Shown: positions 8,327 through 17,549, numbered from the stretch's first letter. The stretch: DNA of 64,000 nt from Bog-257 sp963846715 (GCA_963846715.1 CAWJXA010000004.1:186001-250000); one strand, 5' to 3'. The notes: generated from the letters alone by a model not told the origin. Numbers and translations are program-made.

Positions 8327-8549
8327 CTTGAAGGGGCCTGGCTTCAGCCAGGCCGTTTGCTGCGCAATGTCGCTCGGCTTTAGCCGCTGCGGGAACGCTT
8401 TCGTCCTGTGATATCGCGGTTGCCAAAGCGCGGAAGGAGCCTTCCCTCAGTGGGAAGCTGCGCAACAAGTACTTGAAAAATTACCTGAGTGGGCTAAAGG
8501 CCGCCGCTTCTCCATTCTTCCGGCACAGCTGAAGCTGTGCCCCTTCAAG
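8327..8549. repeat. Palindrome-bounded intergenic element, copy 1 (223 bp)
   Basis: The element is bounded by a perfect 11-bp inverted repeat, CTTGAAGGGGC at 8327-8337 and its complement at 8539-8549. Inside are short hairpins centred on TTCAG or CTTTAG (for example TGGCTTCAGCCA near 8339 and CACAGCTGAAGCTGTG near the right end). It has the same architecture as the element at 17623-17841. No coding sequence is seen in it. Confidence 0.75.
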
Positions 8550-8594
8550 TTCCCGTCGCTGCCCAGCGAACTAGCAGTCATCGGTAGTTGAGAC

Positions 8595-9806
8595 CTATCG
8601 GTACCGCTCCTGCATGAATTCGCTCATCGCCTCGTACGCTGTGCTCAGTACCGGCTCCTGCGGCAAGAAGACGATGCGCATGTGCCGCGTGCCCGGCTTT
8701 TCGCCGAATCCGGAGCCATGCACCACCAGCACATGCTTCTGCTTCAGCAAGTCGGTGACGAAGGCGAGGTCATCCTCGGGAATGTCCAACGAGGGATGCG
8801 CGTAGAACGCACCTTTCGGAGCCACCAGTTTCACGCGCGGAGTGCGCTTGGCCCACTCCACCGTGAGCTCGGCGCGCCGCCGCAACTTGGTGCAGACCTC
8901 AATCAGATGGTCCTGCGGACCTTCCAACGCCGCCCGAATCGCGTGCTGAAATGGATGCGGCGCCGACAGCCGCGCGCGCAACAAACGGTGCACGGCTTCC
9001 ATGTACGGGTGCAGGACCTCACGCGGTCCGGTCGCGATTGCCCATCCGATGCGCCAGCCGGGAACCAGGTACGACTTGGAGAGTCCGTTGAAGGTCACGA
9101 TCGGCACATCCTGCGCCAGGGTCGCGATGGAGATGTGCCGGGCGCCCGGATCGAAGATCAGCTTGTCGTAAATCTCGTCGGCGAAAACGATCAGTCCATG
9201 CCGGCGGGCGAGTTCGAGGACCCTTTCCAATGTTCGCTTCGAATACACCGCCCCGGTCGGATTGTTGGGATTGATCAGCAGGATGGCTTTGGTGCGCGAG
9301 TTTATTTTGCGCTCGATGTCGGCGACATCCGGCTGCCATTCATTGGCTTCGTCCAAATCGTAAGCATTGGCCGGGCAATCCAGCTTGGCCATGATGGCGC
9401 CGTACAGCGGGTATTCAGGGCTCGGTGTCAGTACGTTGTCGCCCGGATTGAGGAGCGCGGTCAGACAAGTGTCAATCACTTCGCCGCTGCCGATGCCGAC
9501 AAAAATGCTCTGGATTTCGCGGAAGCCGTTGCGCTCGGCTTCGCCATGGATCGCTTCAATCGCAGGCTTGATGCCCAGCGACTCGGCATAACCGTTGTGG
9601 CCATCCACCATGGCTTTTACGACCGCCTCGATCATGTGCGGCGGGGTAGGGAAGTCGTACTTACAGGGATCGCCAATGTTGAGGTAGAGAATCTTGTGGC
9701 CTTCGCGGGCAACTTCGTCGGCCACCACGGCCAGATCGCGAATCGCGTACCGCACGTTAACCATGCGACTGGCGGCCAGAACTTTCGATACTTCTTGAGT
9801 AGCCAT
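8595..9806 (-). CDS. PLP-dependent class I/II aminotransferase (AlaA-like)
   Basis: This fold-type I aminotransferase is probably cytosolic. Motifs: NIGDPCKYDFPTPPHMIEA at the N-terminus, YAESLGIKPAIEAI, VFVGIGSGEVID (the usual position of the cofactor-binding GSG turn), LLINPNNPTGAVYS, VFADEIYDKLIF (Asp/Tyr contacts) and FNGLSKSYLVPGWRIGW, which contains the Schiff-base lysine and the arginine anchoring the phosphate. The ATG at 9806 (MATQEVSKVL) follows GGACG. A 20-codon upstream extension has no support. Overall character is closest to the alanine/valine-pyruvate aminotransferase AlaA group, but the substrate cannot be fixed from sequence. Confidence 0.85.
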   Translation of the reverse strand: MATQEVSKVLAASRMVNVRYAIRDLAVVADEVAREGHKILYLNIGDPCKYDFPTPPHMIEAVVKAMVDGHNGYAESLGIKPAIEAIHGEAERNGFREIQSIFVGIGSGEVIDTCLTALLNPGDNVLTPSPEYPLYGAIMAKLDCPANAYDLDEANEWQPDVADIERKINSRTKAILLINPNNPTGAVYSKRTLERVLELARRHGLIVFADEIYDKLIFDPGARHISIATLAQDVPIVTFNGLSKSYLVPGWRIGWAIATGPREVLHPYMEAVHRLLRARLSAPHPFQHAIRAALEGPQDHLIEVCTKLRRRAELTVEWAKRTPRVKLVAPKGAFYAHPSLDIPEDDLAFVTDLLKQKHVLVVHGSGFGEKPGTRHMRIVFLPQEPVLSTAYEAMSEFMQERYR

Positions 9807-9948
9807 GAGGGCGTCCTTGATAGAGAAAAGGCTCTGCGTGTAGACGACCCTAACATTATGAACCACCCGACCCGTGGGCGGAAACTAAGGCCTTCCAGCT
9901 ATAGCGGCACCCCAACTTTAGTGACCCTCTGAGTATGGAAAAGATTTT

Positions 9949-9976
9949 CTTGCGTCAAGCGATACTGGGTTATACT
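9949..9976 (+). promoter_or_regulatory. Candidate sigma70 promoter for the membrane protein gene at 10091
   Basis: A TATACT at 9971-9976 is preceded by CTTGCG at 9949-9954 with 16 bases between. It lies 114 bases upstream of the 10091 start, in the gap between divergent genes. The gap otherwise contains no gene that I recognise. Confidence 0.4.
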
Positions 9977-10090
9977 CTTCGACCTCACAGAACAGCGCTC
10001 GCCGGCAAATACTGCTTGAGCATCCGAATCAGCTCGCGGTGACTTAGCTGAAGCGCAACATCTTGAGCTGTACGGCACGAAAGGATCGCC

Positions 10091-11074
10091 ATGCCCAGTA
10101 CCGCGATTGTCGATGTCGCCATTGGAATAGCGTTTGTCTTCTTGTTTTTCAGCCTGATTTGTTCGGTCGTGAACGAAGCCATCGCAGGATTTCTTTCTCT
10201 ACGCGCCAAGAACCTTGTGGCCGGCATCACCAGCCTGTTCTCAGGCAGCGCGACCGCGGATGGTACGCCATTTGTACAAGCAATCTACGATCATGGGTTG
10301 GTGCGGGGACTCTTCAAGGACCCTCCAGCAGTCGCAGCGGGAGCCGCGGCGAGCATCCAAGCTGAGCTGGCAAAGGCCGCCCAGAAACTCAAAAAGGTGA
10401 CTCTCCCGTCGTACATTCCCGCAGGCGCCTTTGCGACTGCGCTCATTGACACCATCTCGCCGCCCAATCCGGCGGCTCCGCGAACGCTGGACGATGTGCG
10501 CAAAGGCATCGCTGCGTTGCCGGATAATCTGACCAAAGAGGCCCTTTCCAGCATCGCCGCGAGCACCCAGACCGAACTCTCGGATTTCGAGCAGAAGGTC
10601 GAAGCCTGGTACAACGCCTCGATGGACCGGGCCGCGGGATGGTATAAGCGCAATGCCCAAAGGTTTCTGCTGGCCATCGCACTGGCGGTAACGGTCGTCT
10701 TGAATGTTGACACCCTTCACATTGCGCTGACCCTCTGGAACAACCCCGTTGCGGCTCAAGCTACGGCTGATCTGGCACAGAGCTATGTCAAGGAGCATCA
10801 GAACCTGCCCTCCAGTGACCAGGGATTAAAGGAAAAGGCGAAGAGTCTGTCTGACTTGGGAAGCAGTATGCCTGTTCCCTTCGGCTGGGCGTCGGAGACG
10901 GGCGGCAACGGTCTCTATTGGATGGAGAAGGTCATCGGCTGGATCATTACCATGATTGCTCTATCGCTCGGCGCGCCATTCTGGTTCGACGTGCTGAACA
11001 AGTTCATGGTGGTCCGTTCAACGGTTAAGCCACAGGAGAAGAGTAAGCCGGAAGCGAGCAAAGACGCGAGTTGA
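10091..11074 (+). CDS. Membrane protein of unknown family, paralogue A
   Basis: The predicted protein of 327 aa opens with a hydrophobic helix carrying the motif ICSVVNEAIAG (about residues 18-30). It has a central extramembrane region with FEQKVEAWYNASMDRAAGWYKR (residues about 163-184), a second hydrophobic helix just after it (LLAIALAVTVVLNV), and a C-terminal helix ending in LSLGAPFWFDVLNKFM. The same three landmarks, in the same order and spacing, occur in the protein at 14293-15330, so the two are paralogues. The ATG follows AAGGAT. I recognise this as a recurrent hypothetical membrane family but know no function for it. It is separated from its paralogue by the REP/RAYT block and an aldehyde dehydrogenase. 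Confidence 0.8.
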   Translation: MPSTAIVDVAIGIAFVFLFFSLICSVVNEAIAGFLSLRAKNLVAGITSLFSGSATADGTPFVQAIYDHGLVRGLFKDPPAVAAGAAASIQAELAKAAQKLKKVTLPSYIPAGAFATALIDTISPPNPAAPRTLDDVRKGIAALPDNLTKEALSSIAASTQTELSDFEQKVEAWYNASMDRAAGWYKRNAQRFLLAIALAVTVVLNVDTLHIALTLWNNPVAAQATADLAQSYVKEHQNLPSSDQGLKEKAKSLSDLGSSMPVPFGWASETGGNGLYWMEKVIGWIITMIALSLGAPFWFDVLNKFMVVRSTVKPQEKSKPEASKDAS

Positions 11075-11158
11075 ACTTCATTATTTCGAAGGGGCGCGCC
11101 AGCCGCGACTCTCGTAACAATTGCGATGCAGGTATTGCTCTCGATTAGGTACGATCCC

Positions 11159-11670
11159 GTCCCGCCTTGCGGGACGGCTCAGTTCAGCCAGGACGCAGTC
11201 CTGGGTAGCTTGGGCGAAATAATCCCCGAGTCCCGGCAGGGACCGCCGCGCCCTTGCGCAAAATTTGTTTGCAGGCAGGATTCTTAATCGCACATGAAAT
11301 CAGTCCCGCCTTGCGGGACGACTCAGTGTAGCCCAGGACGAAGTCCTGGGTACCTTGGGTGAAATAAATCCAGGGTCCCGGGAGGGACGTCACAACTCTC
11401 CGCAACAATTGCAATGCACCGATTGCCCTCGATAGGGCTGGTATTCGTCCCGCCTTGCGGGACGGCTCAGTGTAGCCCAGGACGAAGTCCTGGGTGTACG
11501 AGCATTAATAACCCGTCCCGGGAGGGACGGCCCCGCCGTGCGCAAAATTTGTTTGCAGGCAGGATTCCCAAGCGCGCACGATCCCCGTCCCGCCCTGCGG
11601 GACGACTCAGTGTAGCCCAGGACGAAGTCCTGGGTATACGAGCATTATGAAATCCAGTCCCGGCAGGGAC
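11159..11670. repeat. REP array, four composite units of about 144 bp
   Basis: Four units begin at 11159, 11303, 11447 and 11587 (spacing 144, 144, 140). Each has palindrome P1 GTCCCGCC(T/C)TGCGGGAC, palindrome P2 CCAGGACG(A/C)AGTCCTGG about 30 bases later, and palindrome P3 of type GTCCCGG(G/C)AGGGAC about 40 bases after that; P3 lies at 11230, 11375, 11515 and 11657. A shared stretch with AAATTTGTTTGCAGGCAGG recurs after the first and third units. The last P3 ends 8 bases before the RAYT stop codon. The array occupies the whole intergenic space from 11083, so no gene is expected there. Confidence 0.92.
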
Positions 11671-11677
11671 CGCCGCG

Positions 11678-12115
11678 TTATCCAAAAACAAATCGCGGAT
11701 CGTACTCCAGCCCGGATTTCTGGAGCAGCGTCATGAATTCCTGCTCAAAGCTCCACTTCTTGTGATGTTCCTCCTGGTTCCCGATGTAATCGATCACCGT
11801 CTGCCCCTGCGATTGGCTGACGCTGAATGCTCCATAACCCTCCTGCCACTCGAAACGCTGCCCATGTTCGCGCAACCAATGCGAGCTGATGCCCTTCAGT
11901 TCTCGCATTGCTTTCGCCAGCGGAAGCGCGGGAGGAACCGCGAGCAGCAGATGAACATGGTTCGCAGTGCCGCCCGCAGCGAACAGCATGATCTTGTGAT
12001 CGCGGGCCACCACGGCAAGGTACCGCCAGAGCGCCTCGGGATCATGAATCATGTTGGCGCGCTGTTTGGTGCTGAACACACAGTGCACAAGGACGGATGC
12101 GTGCGTGTGGGACAT
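11678..12115 (-). CDS. REP-associated tyrosine transposase (RAYT, Y1/IS200-like)
   Basis: This 145-aa protein belongs to the HUH Y1 transposase superfamily. Visible landmarks: VHCVFSTKQR near the N-terminus, the metal-binding HUH pair in ANHVHLLL (His53, His55), the catalytic tyrosine in VIDYIGNQEEHHKK (Tyr110) and the terminal EYDPRFVFG typical of the group. RAYTs cleave single-stranded REP palindromes. The start at 12115 (MSHTHASVLV) fits the family; a longer in-frame extension runs into REP sequence. Composite REP units flank it on both sides in opposite orientation, the expected context for an active or recently active RAYT. There is no TnpB and no sign of a complete IS200 element. Confidence 0.93.
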   Translation of the reverse strand: MSHTHASVLVHCVFSTKQRANMIHDPEALWRYLAVVARDHKIMLFAAGGTANHVHLLLAVPPALPLAKAMRELKGISSHWLREHGQRFEWQEGYGAFSVSQSQGQTVIDYIGNQEEHHKKWSFEQEFMTLLQKSGLEYDPRFVFG

Positions 12116-12176
12116 AGCGCCACGGTAATGCAGATACCGCATGTGTGCCGTGACGTGCGGCACGTATTCATGTGTG

Positions 12177-12356
12177 GTCCCTGCCGGGACTGGGGATTTC
12201 AAGGGGGCAGCCAACCCAGGACTTCGTCCTGGGCTGAACTGAGCCGTCCCGCAGGGCGGGACGGGATTCGCGTGATGCAGAGATCATCGCTTGCGCCCGC
12301 ACAACCTCCCCGGGACCCCATCCTGGGCTGAACTGAGCCGTCCCGTAGGGCGGGAC
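12177..12356. repeat. REP units in inverted orientation downstream of the REP/RAYT block
   Basis: One complete unit carries P3 at 12177-12190, P2 at 12216-12232 and P1 at 12246-12262. A second unit has lost most of P2 but keeps CCCGGGAC near 12309-12316 and P1 at 12340-12356. The order is the mirror image of the array at 11159-11670, so the RAYT gene sits between oppositely oriented REPs. The segment on to 12538 contains no gene I can support. Confidence 0.88.
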
Positions 12357-12538
12357 AGTTTCCGGCGAACACGGTGCTGTTACCGATTTCCTTCATGTGC
12401 CACCGGGAGGGAAGTCTTCATACCCCGCCTTACCCAGGGCTCCGTCCTAAGCGCGAGGGTTAGTCCAGCGTTGCAGGACTAATTTCTCGCGGGCGGGATA
12501 TTGTCTGAGAATCGCCTCGCGACTTCAAACTGCTTCGT

Positions 12539-14071
12539 CTACCGATTGTCGATCTGCGCCCTCTGCAGCGTGTCCGAGTAATCCACGTAAACTGACTTCC
12601 ACTCGGTATAGAAATCGATGGCGCCGATACCGCCTTCGCGATGCCCGTTGCCTGTGGCCTTCGTCCCGCCGAACGGCAGATGCACCTCGGCGCCAATCGT
12701 CGGCGCATTGATGTAGGTTATGCCCGCATACAGATCGCGCATTGCGGTGAACGCCTTGTTCACGTCCTTGGTGTAGATCGACGACGACAGTCCGTACTCG
12801 ATATCGTTGGCAATCTCGATGGCGTTCTCCAGACCGTCGCACGCAATGATCGAAACGACCGGCCCAAAGATCTCTTCCTGTGCGATCCGCATCTTCGGAT
12901 CGACATCGCTGAAGACCGTTGGTGCAACAAACCACCCGTGGTTCCACGCCTCGCCTTCCAGACGATGCCCGCCGCACAGCATCTTGGCGCCTTCCTCTTT
13001 GCCAATCTTGATGTACTTCAGGTCCGTCTCCATCTGGCTGGAGTTGACCGCCGGGCCCATGTCCACGCTCTCATCGAGACCGTTGCCTACCTTCAGCTTC
13101 TTGGCGCGCGTCACTAATTCGTCGACGAACTTCTTGTACACGCCTTTCTGCACGATGATGCGGCTGGTCGCCGTGCAACGCTGTCCGGTGGTGCCGAACG
13201 CTCCCCACAGCGCGCCCTCCAGCGCGAGTTCAAGATTGGCATCGTCGAGGACGATCATCGGATTCTTGCCGCCAAGCTCCAGCGAGCAATGCTTGAAGCT
13301 TCTGGCGGCTTCCTGCCCGACGATGCGACCCACGGCGGTTGATCCGGTGAGCGAGACCGCTCGCACTTCCGGGTGTTCGGTCATCGGCGTGCCGACTTCG
13401 CCGCCGAATCCGGTGACGATGTTGACTACGCCTGCCGGAATACCCGCGTCATGCAGTGTCTTCACAAAGTTCAACGTGGAAAGCGGGGTGTCCTGAGCCG
13501 GCTTGATGACGGCAGTATTGCCGGCCACAAGGGCAGGGAACAGCTTCCAAGACGGGATCGCCATGGGGAAATTCCACGGCGTGATCATCGCGCAGACCCC
13601 CAGCGGCTGCCGGATGGCCATCGCAAACTTGTTCGGCAGCTCCGACGGCACCGTCGGTCCGAACAGGCGGCGGCCTTCGCCGGCGGTGTAGTAGCCGCAA
13701 TCGATGGCTTCCTGTACGTCGCCGCGCGTCTCCTTGATGACCTTGCCCATCTCGCGAGTCATGTCCTGCGCGTAATCCTCTTTGCGCGCGATCAGCAGCT
13801 CCGATGCTTTGTACAGCATCTCAGCGCGACGCGGCGCAGGCACCAGCCGCCATTTCTTGAACGCCTGCTTGGCGGTTTCGATGGCGTGATCTACGTCTTC
13901 TTTGCCCGATTTCTGAAAGATGCCGACCACTTCGCGCGTGTCAGCGGGATTGAGGTTCTCAAAGGTGCGGCCGGTGCGGCTCTCGACCCACTCGCCGCCG
14001 ATAAAGTTCTTGTACACCTTGGCTTTCGCGCCAGTATGAACGCTTGCCGTCTTCTGTTCCATGGTAGCCAT
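12539..14071 (-). CDS. NAD(P)-dependent aldehyde dehydrogenase (semialdehyde dehydrogenase-like)
   Basis: This is an ALDH superfamily enzyme of 510 aa. Visible: ITPWNFPMAIPSWK (cofactor-binding segment), GSTAVGRIVGQEA, the catalytic Glu in LELGGKNP, the nucleophilic Cys in GQRCTATSR (about residue 299) and EEIFGPVVSI near the C-terminus. The ATG at 14071 follows an excellent GGAGGG 8 bases upstream, so a longer reading from 14227 is rejected. The GQRCTATSR form resembles alpha-ketoglutaric and related semialdehyde dehydrogenases, but the substrate is not established. No sugar-acid pathway gene is adjacent, and it lies between the two paralogous membrane protein genes. Confidence 0.9.
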   Translation of the reverse strand: MATMEQKTASVHTGAKAKVYKNFIGGEWVESRTGRTFENLNPADTREVVGIFQKSGKEDVDHAIETAKQAFKKWRLVPAPRRAEMLYKASELLIARKEDYAQDMTREMGKVIKETRGDVQEAIDCGYYTAGEGRRLFGPTVPSELPNKFAMAIRQPLGVCAMITPWNFPMAIPSWKLFPALVAGNTAVIKPAQDTPLSTLNFVKTLHDAGIPAGVVNIVTGFGGEVGTPMTEHPEVRAVSLTGSTAVGRIVGQEAARSFKHCSLELGGKNPMIVLDDANLELALEGALWGAFGTTGQRCTATSRIIVQKGVYKKFVDELVTRAKKLKVGNGLDESVDMGPAVNSSQMETDLKYIKIGKEEGAKMLCGGHRLEGEAWNHGWFVAPTVFSDVDPKMRIAQEEIFGPVVSIIACDGLENAIEIANDIEYGLSSSIYTKDVNKAFTAMRDLYAGITYINAPTIGAEVHLPFGGTKATGNGHREGGIGAIDFYTEWKSVYVDYSDTLQRAQIDNR

Positions 14072-14292
14072 AAGATTGCCCTCCACAGCGAACTCCAAAC
14101 CTTTAATGCTATCTGGTGGCTCGCAGGTTGTCATCTTGAGCCGTGGCCATCCGCCGAGTCCATCGCCGATGACCATTTGGTTTCGTACACGGATTATTGT
14201 CTTGCCTGAAACCTGTCTTCCGCCCATACTCTGCTTTCTCCTGCCAGTTTTGTTTCTGTAGGGGCGTTAGAACTCGCTCAGGGAGTGTGCGT

Positions 14293-15330
14293 ATGCCCTC
14301 TTTCCCATATCTCGATATCGCAATCGCCATCTGCTTTGTCTATCTGCTGATGGCGTTGGTCTGCTCCACCTTGAACGAGACCATCGCCGGAGTCATCAAT
14401 TCTCGCGGTAAGACGCTGGAGAAGGGCGTGGGTGCCTTGCTGCAAGATCCGGCCCTCAAGCAGCAGCTCTACGCGCACCCGCTGATCCAGGGCATGCAAC
14501 AGGACGTAGGCAGGTTGCCCTCGTATATCGCGTCCAACAAATTTGCCCTGGCAATGATGGACATCCTGACTGGGCCGAACGCCGCGGCGAACAATCCCGC
14601 TGCGCTGCGTGAAGGGGTGAAACAACTCGCGGACTCAGCAGCGAAAACCGTTATAACGGCGGTGCTGCAGAATCCCGCCTACGCGACCGACCAGCAGCGA
14701 CTACAGGCCTGGTACGAACAAAGCATGAGCCGCGTGTCCGGCTGGTACAAGCGAACCACTCAGATCCGAATCTACGTGTTGGCAGCGGCTGTCACCCTCT
14801 TCATGAACGCCGACAGCTTGAAGATTCTCAGGACCCTCTGGGACAACCCGACCATGAGCGCGGTGCTGGTAGAGAACGCCAAGGAGCGGCTGCAGAAGGG
14901 GCGTCCGGACGCCGAAGGGCAGCCGATGGTGACCTACGATAATCCCGACGATCCGACCGCCAGCACCCCCACTGCGATTCCTGAGAGGGACATGATCACC
15001 TCGCAAGAAAAGCAACTTCTGGGGCAGGTCACAGGGTGGCAGGGCGACTGGATCACCGACTGGCCGCATCCTGCTGGCGCCGGGTTCTGGTCGTGGATCC
15101 TCTATCTACTGAAGGAGCGTTTTGGAGGATGGGTGATCACCATCTTGGCGGTATCCCTCGGGGCGCCATTCTGGTTCGATACGCTCAGCAAGTTCATGAA
15201 CGTCCGCAGCGCCGGAAAGCCCCCCGACAAAAGTACTGAGCCTGTAACGACTACCGAAGTCGTAGCCACGCCCGGCGCCGTGACCACCACAGAAGTCGGG
15301 AAAGGTCCTGACTCGCCGGCTGACCGCTAG
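14293..15330 (+). CDS. Membrane protein of unknown family, paralogue B
   Basis: Paralogue of the protein at 10091-11074, 345 aa. It shares the N-terminal helix ending in VCSTLNETIAGVI, the central WYEQSMSRVSGWYKRTTQ, the following hydrophobic helix (YVLAAAVTLFMNADSLKI) and the C-terminal VSLGAPFWFDTLSKFMNVRSAGK. The loop before the last helix is longer than in paralogue A and contains a Pro/Asp-rich stretch. The ATG at 14293 is 8 bases after AGGGAG; an in-frame extension from 14197 overlaps the promoter region of the aldehyde dehydrogenase and is not used. The C-terminus is Thr/Val-rich. Thirteen bases separate it from the exported protein at 15344, so the two form an operon. Confidence 0.8.
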   Translation: MPSFPYLDIAIAICFVYLLMALVCSTLNETIAGVINSRGKTLEKGVGALLQDPALKQQLYAHPLIQGMQQDVGRLPSYIASNKFALAMMDILTGPNAAANNPAALREGVKQLADSAAKTVITAVLQNPAYATDQQRLQAWYEQSMSRVSGWYKRTTQIRIYVLAAAVTLFMNADSLKILRTLWDNPTMSAVLVENAKERLQKGRPDAEGQPMVTYDNPDDPTASTPTAIPERDMITSQEKQLLGQVTGWQGDWITDWPHPAGAGFWSWILYLLKERFGGWVITILAVSLGAPFWFDTLSKFMNVRSAGKPPDKSTEPVTTTEVVATPGAVTTTEVGKGPDSPADR

Positions 15331-15343
15331 AGGTGACTACTGC

Positions 15344-16258
15344 ATGAAATGCCGTAAGCGGCTCCGTCTCATTGGGCCTCTGCTGCTGGCGCTTCCGCTA
15401 GGTGCTCAAAACAACACCGTGGTGCTGAAGCGTGCCTTCGTGGAGCAATACAAGGACCGCGCCACCATCGATGCGACCTTTATCGTCGACCACGCGCATA
15501 AGCATCCCAACCCGCCGGCTAATGACGGCGACATGCACGTAGCGGGACGCGCGCAGGAGGAAGTTGGCTTGCCTATGGTCGCCGAAGTGGTGAATTCGGC
15601 GAAGCCGGGTGAGAAGGATGCAGTAGACGAAATCCATAGCGTGGAGGGCAAGAACACGCCACTTCGGATCACCGGAGTGTGGCGCTTCTGGTTCGAACAC
15701 CCGGACAAGCGGCAGATTCAGTTTGCGCCGGTGCCAGCGCCAAAAAATACCAACCCCAACCACTCCTTCGAAATCCATCCCATCGTCAAGTTCGACAAGA
15801 ACGATGTGTCGGGTTCGTTCGAGCCGATCGATGGCTTTCAACCCTACGACGCCGAGACCGCGTTCGGGGGTTACGAAAAGCTGAAAGTCACGGTGTCAGC
15901 CACTGCTTCCGCAGTGACAATTTCCGCCAGCAAGGCAGCCTATAACTACGCCGAGTTTGAAATGACCCTCGCAGGCAGTCCGAAAAAACTGGCTGATGGT
16001 GGCTATGCCGTACTGGCCAACGTAAACGGTAAGGCTGACGAATCGATCGCGTCGAATGTGCGCATGATTTTTGTGCCGGGCACGCCTCCGCTGCAGCAGT
16101 TGCTGAACCAGAAACTGGGGGACGGCGATACCATGCATGTGATCGGGATTCCGCGTATTAATCTGAACGCCATCAGCAGCTTTATCAAGGCGAGCGGAGG
16201 GCAGACGCTGAGCCGGAAGCTTCCCTACGAAATGATCATTGTGGCGGTTGTGAAGTAG
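15344..16258 (+). CDS. Exported protein of unknown function, operon partner of paralogue B
   Basis: The N-terminus MKCRKRLRLIGPLLLALPLGAQNN is a Sec signal peptide with cleavage likely after LGA. The mature part (about 280 aa) is hydrophilic, with no further membrane segment. It contains VDHAHKHPNPP near residue 50, TGVWRFWFEHPDKRQIQF near 111 and a Pro/Asn-rich stretch around FAPVPAPKNTNPNHSFEIHPI. I do not recognise a family. The tight linkage to the paralogue B membrane gene suggests that the two proteins work together at the inner membrane and periplasm. Confidence 0.75.
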   Translation: MKCRKRLRLIGPLLLALPLGAQNNTVVLKRAFVEQYKDRATIDATFIVDHAHKHPNPPANDGDMHVAGRAQEEVGLPMVAEVVNSAKPGEKDAVDEIHSVEGKNTPLRITGVWRFWFEHPDKRQIQFAPVPAPKNTNPNHSFEIHPIVKFDKNDVSGSFEPIDGFQPYDAETAFGGYEKLKVTVSATASAVTISASKAAYNYAEFEMTLAGSPKKLADGGYAVLANVNGKADESIASNVRMIFVPGTPPLQQLLNQKLGDGDTMHVIGIPRINLNAISSFIKASGGQTLSRKLPYEMIIVAVVK

Positions 16259-16484
16259 GAAATTCGATTTTCCCCTTGCCTATTGCCGCGAAAGTCACGT
16301 TCTTCTGTGCTAATCTCAGGTGGTAATCTACAATCCACACAGTGCAAAGCGGCCTGCCGGCGGTTATCCTCGGAACATAAACCTTGCTTATCTGCTGGAC
16401 GAGGGCATTGGATTGAGTGCGCATATGTGTCGCTTGTCATAAACTATAGGCATCACCTTCATACTTAGAAAGAAATAGCTCGTA

Positions 16485-17549
16485 ATGTCATCGAACGGCT
16501 TTCATAGCAGCGCCTCGCGATTCAGCAATATGCGCTCGCTGTTCAGCATGTTCTCAAGCGATCTGGCCATAGACCTGGGGACGGCGAACACGCTGGTCTA
16601 CGCGCGCGGCAAAGGCATCGTGGTCAACGAGCCTTCCATCGTCGCCATCAACAAGAACACTGGTGAAGTCGAAGCCGTGGGCAAAGAGGCCAAGGAAATG
16701 CTTGGCCGCACCCCAGGCAACATCGTCGCCATCAAGCCGATGAAAGATGGCGTCATCGCTGACTTCAAAGTCACCGAGAAGATGCTGAACTACTTCATCC
16801 AGAAGGCGCACAACCGCAAGATGCTGGTGCATCCTCGCATCGTGATTGGCGTGCCGTCGGAAATTACGCAAGTGGAAAAGCGGGCGGTCATGGACTCGGC
16901 CTATCGCGCAAAGGCCAGTGAAGTGCATCTAGTCGAACAGGCCATGGTGGCCGCCATCGGCGCGGGCCTGCCTATCACCGAGCCCAGCGGCAACATGGTG
17001 GTCGATATCGGTGGCGGCACCACCGACATCGCTGTCATTTCCCTGAGCGGCATCGTGTATTCGCGTTCGGTGCGCATGGCGGGTAATCAGATGGACGAGT
17101 CCATCATGAATTACCTCAAGCGCAAGTACAATCTGCTGATTGGTGAGCGTACTGCCGAGCAAATCAAGATTGAGATTGGCTCCGCCTATCCGCTCGACAA
17201 GCCGCTGACCATGGAGATCAAGGGCCGCAACCTGATCGAGGGCGTACCCAAAACCATCACCATTGACGACAGCGAAATCCGCGAGTCGCTCGGCGAGTGT
17301 GTTTCCACCATCATGAACGCCATTCGCGTCGCCCTGGAGCGCACGCCTCCGGAGTTATCGGCCGATATCAGCGACCGCGGCATCGTGCTCACTGGCGGAG
17401 GCGCGTTAGTGAAGAACCTCGACAAGCGCATCCGTGAAGAAACCGGGCTGCCAGTCTCGATTGCCGACGATCCCTTGTGCAGCGTGGTGCTGGGCACCGG
17501 AAAAATGTTGAGCGACTTCAAGCTGCTGCGGAAGATATCGATTGACTGA
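16485..17549 (+). CDS. mreB: Rod-shape actin homologue MreB
   Basis: MreB polymerises on the inner face of the membrane and organises the elongasome. Actin-fold motifs are clear: phosphate 1 in DLAIDLGTANTLVYARGKG (about residues 26-44), phosphate 2 in MVVDIGGGTTDIAVISL (about 168-184) and the adenosine site in GIVLTGGGALVKNLD (about 300-314). At 354 aa it has a modest N-terminal extension of about 20 residues before the canonical start, which is rich in Ser and Phe and could serve as membrane anchor. It begins the mre cluster; mreC follows after a palindromic element of about 220 bp. Confidence 0.97.
   Translation: MSSNGFHSSASRFSNMRSLFSMFSSDLAIDLGTANTLVYARGKGIVVNEPSIVAINKNTGEVEAVGKEAKEMLGRTPGNIVAIKPMKDGVIADFKVTEKMLNYFIQKAHNRKMLVHPRIVIGVPSEITQVEKRAVMDSAYRAKASEVHLVEQAMVAAIGAGLPITEPSGNMVVDIGGGTTDIAVISLSGIVYSRSVRMAGNQMDESIMNYLKRKYNLLIGERTAEQIKIEIGSAYPLDKPLTMEIKGRNLIEGVPKTITIDDSEIRESLGECVSTIMNAIRVALERTPPELSADISDRGIVLTGGGALVKNLDKRIREETGLPVSIADDPLCSVVLGTGKMLSDFKLLRKISID

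Noticed and set aside
8304..8594. Hairpins of the intergenic elements as a CRISPR array or riboswitch
   Set aside because: There is no regular repeat-spacer pattern and no aptamer-like conservation known to me; the perfect inverted ends indicate a discrete element instead.
12539..14227. Longer aldehyde dehydrogenase reading from 14227
   Set aside because: The 52 extra codons have no family match, and ATG 14071 has an excellent GGAGGG site.
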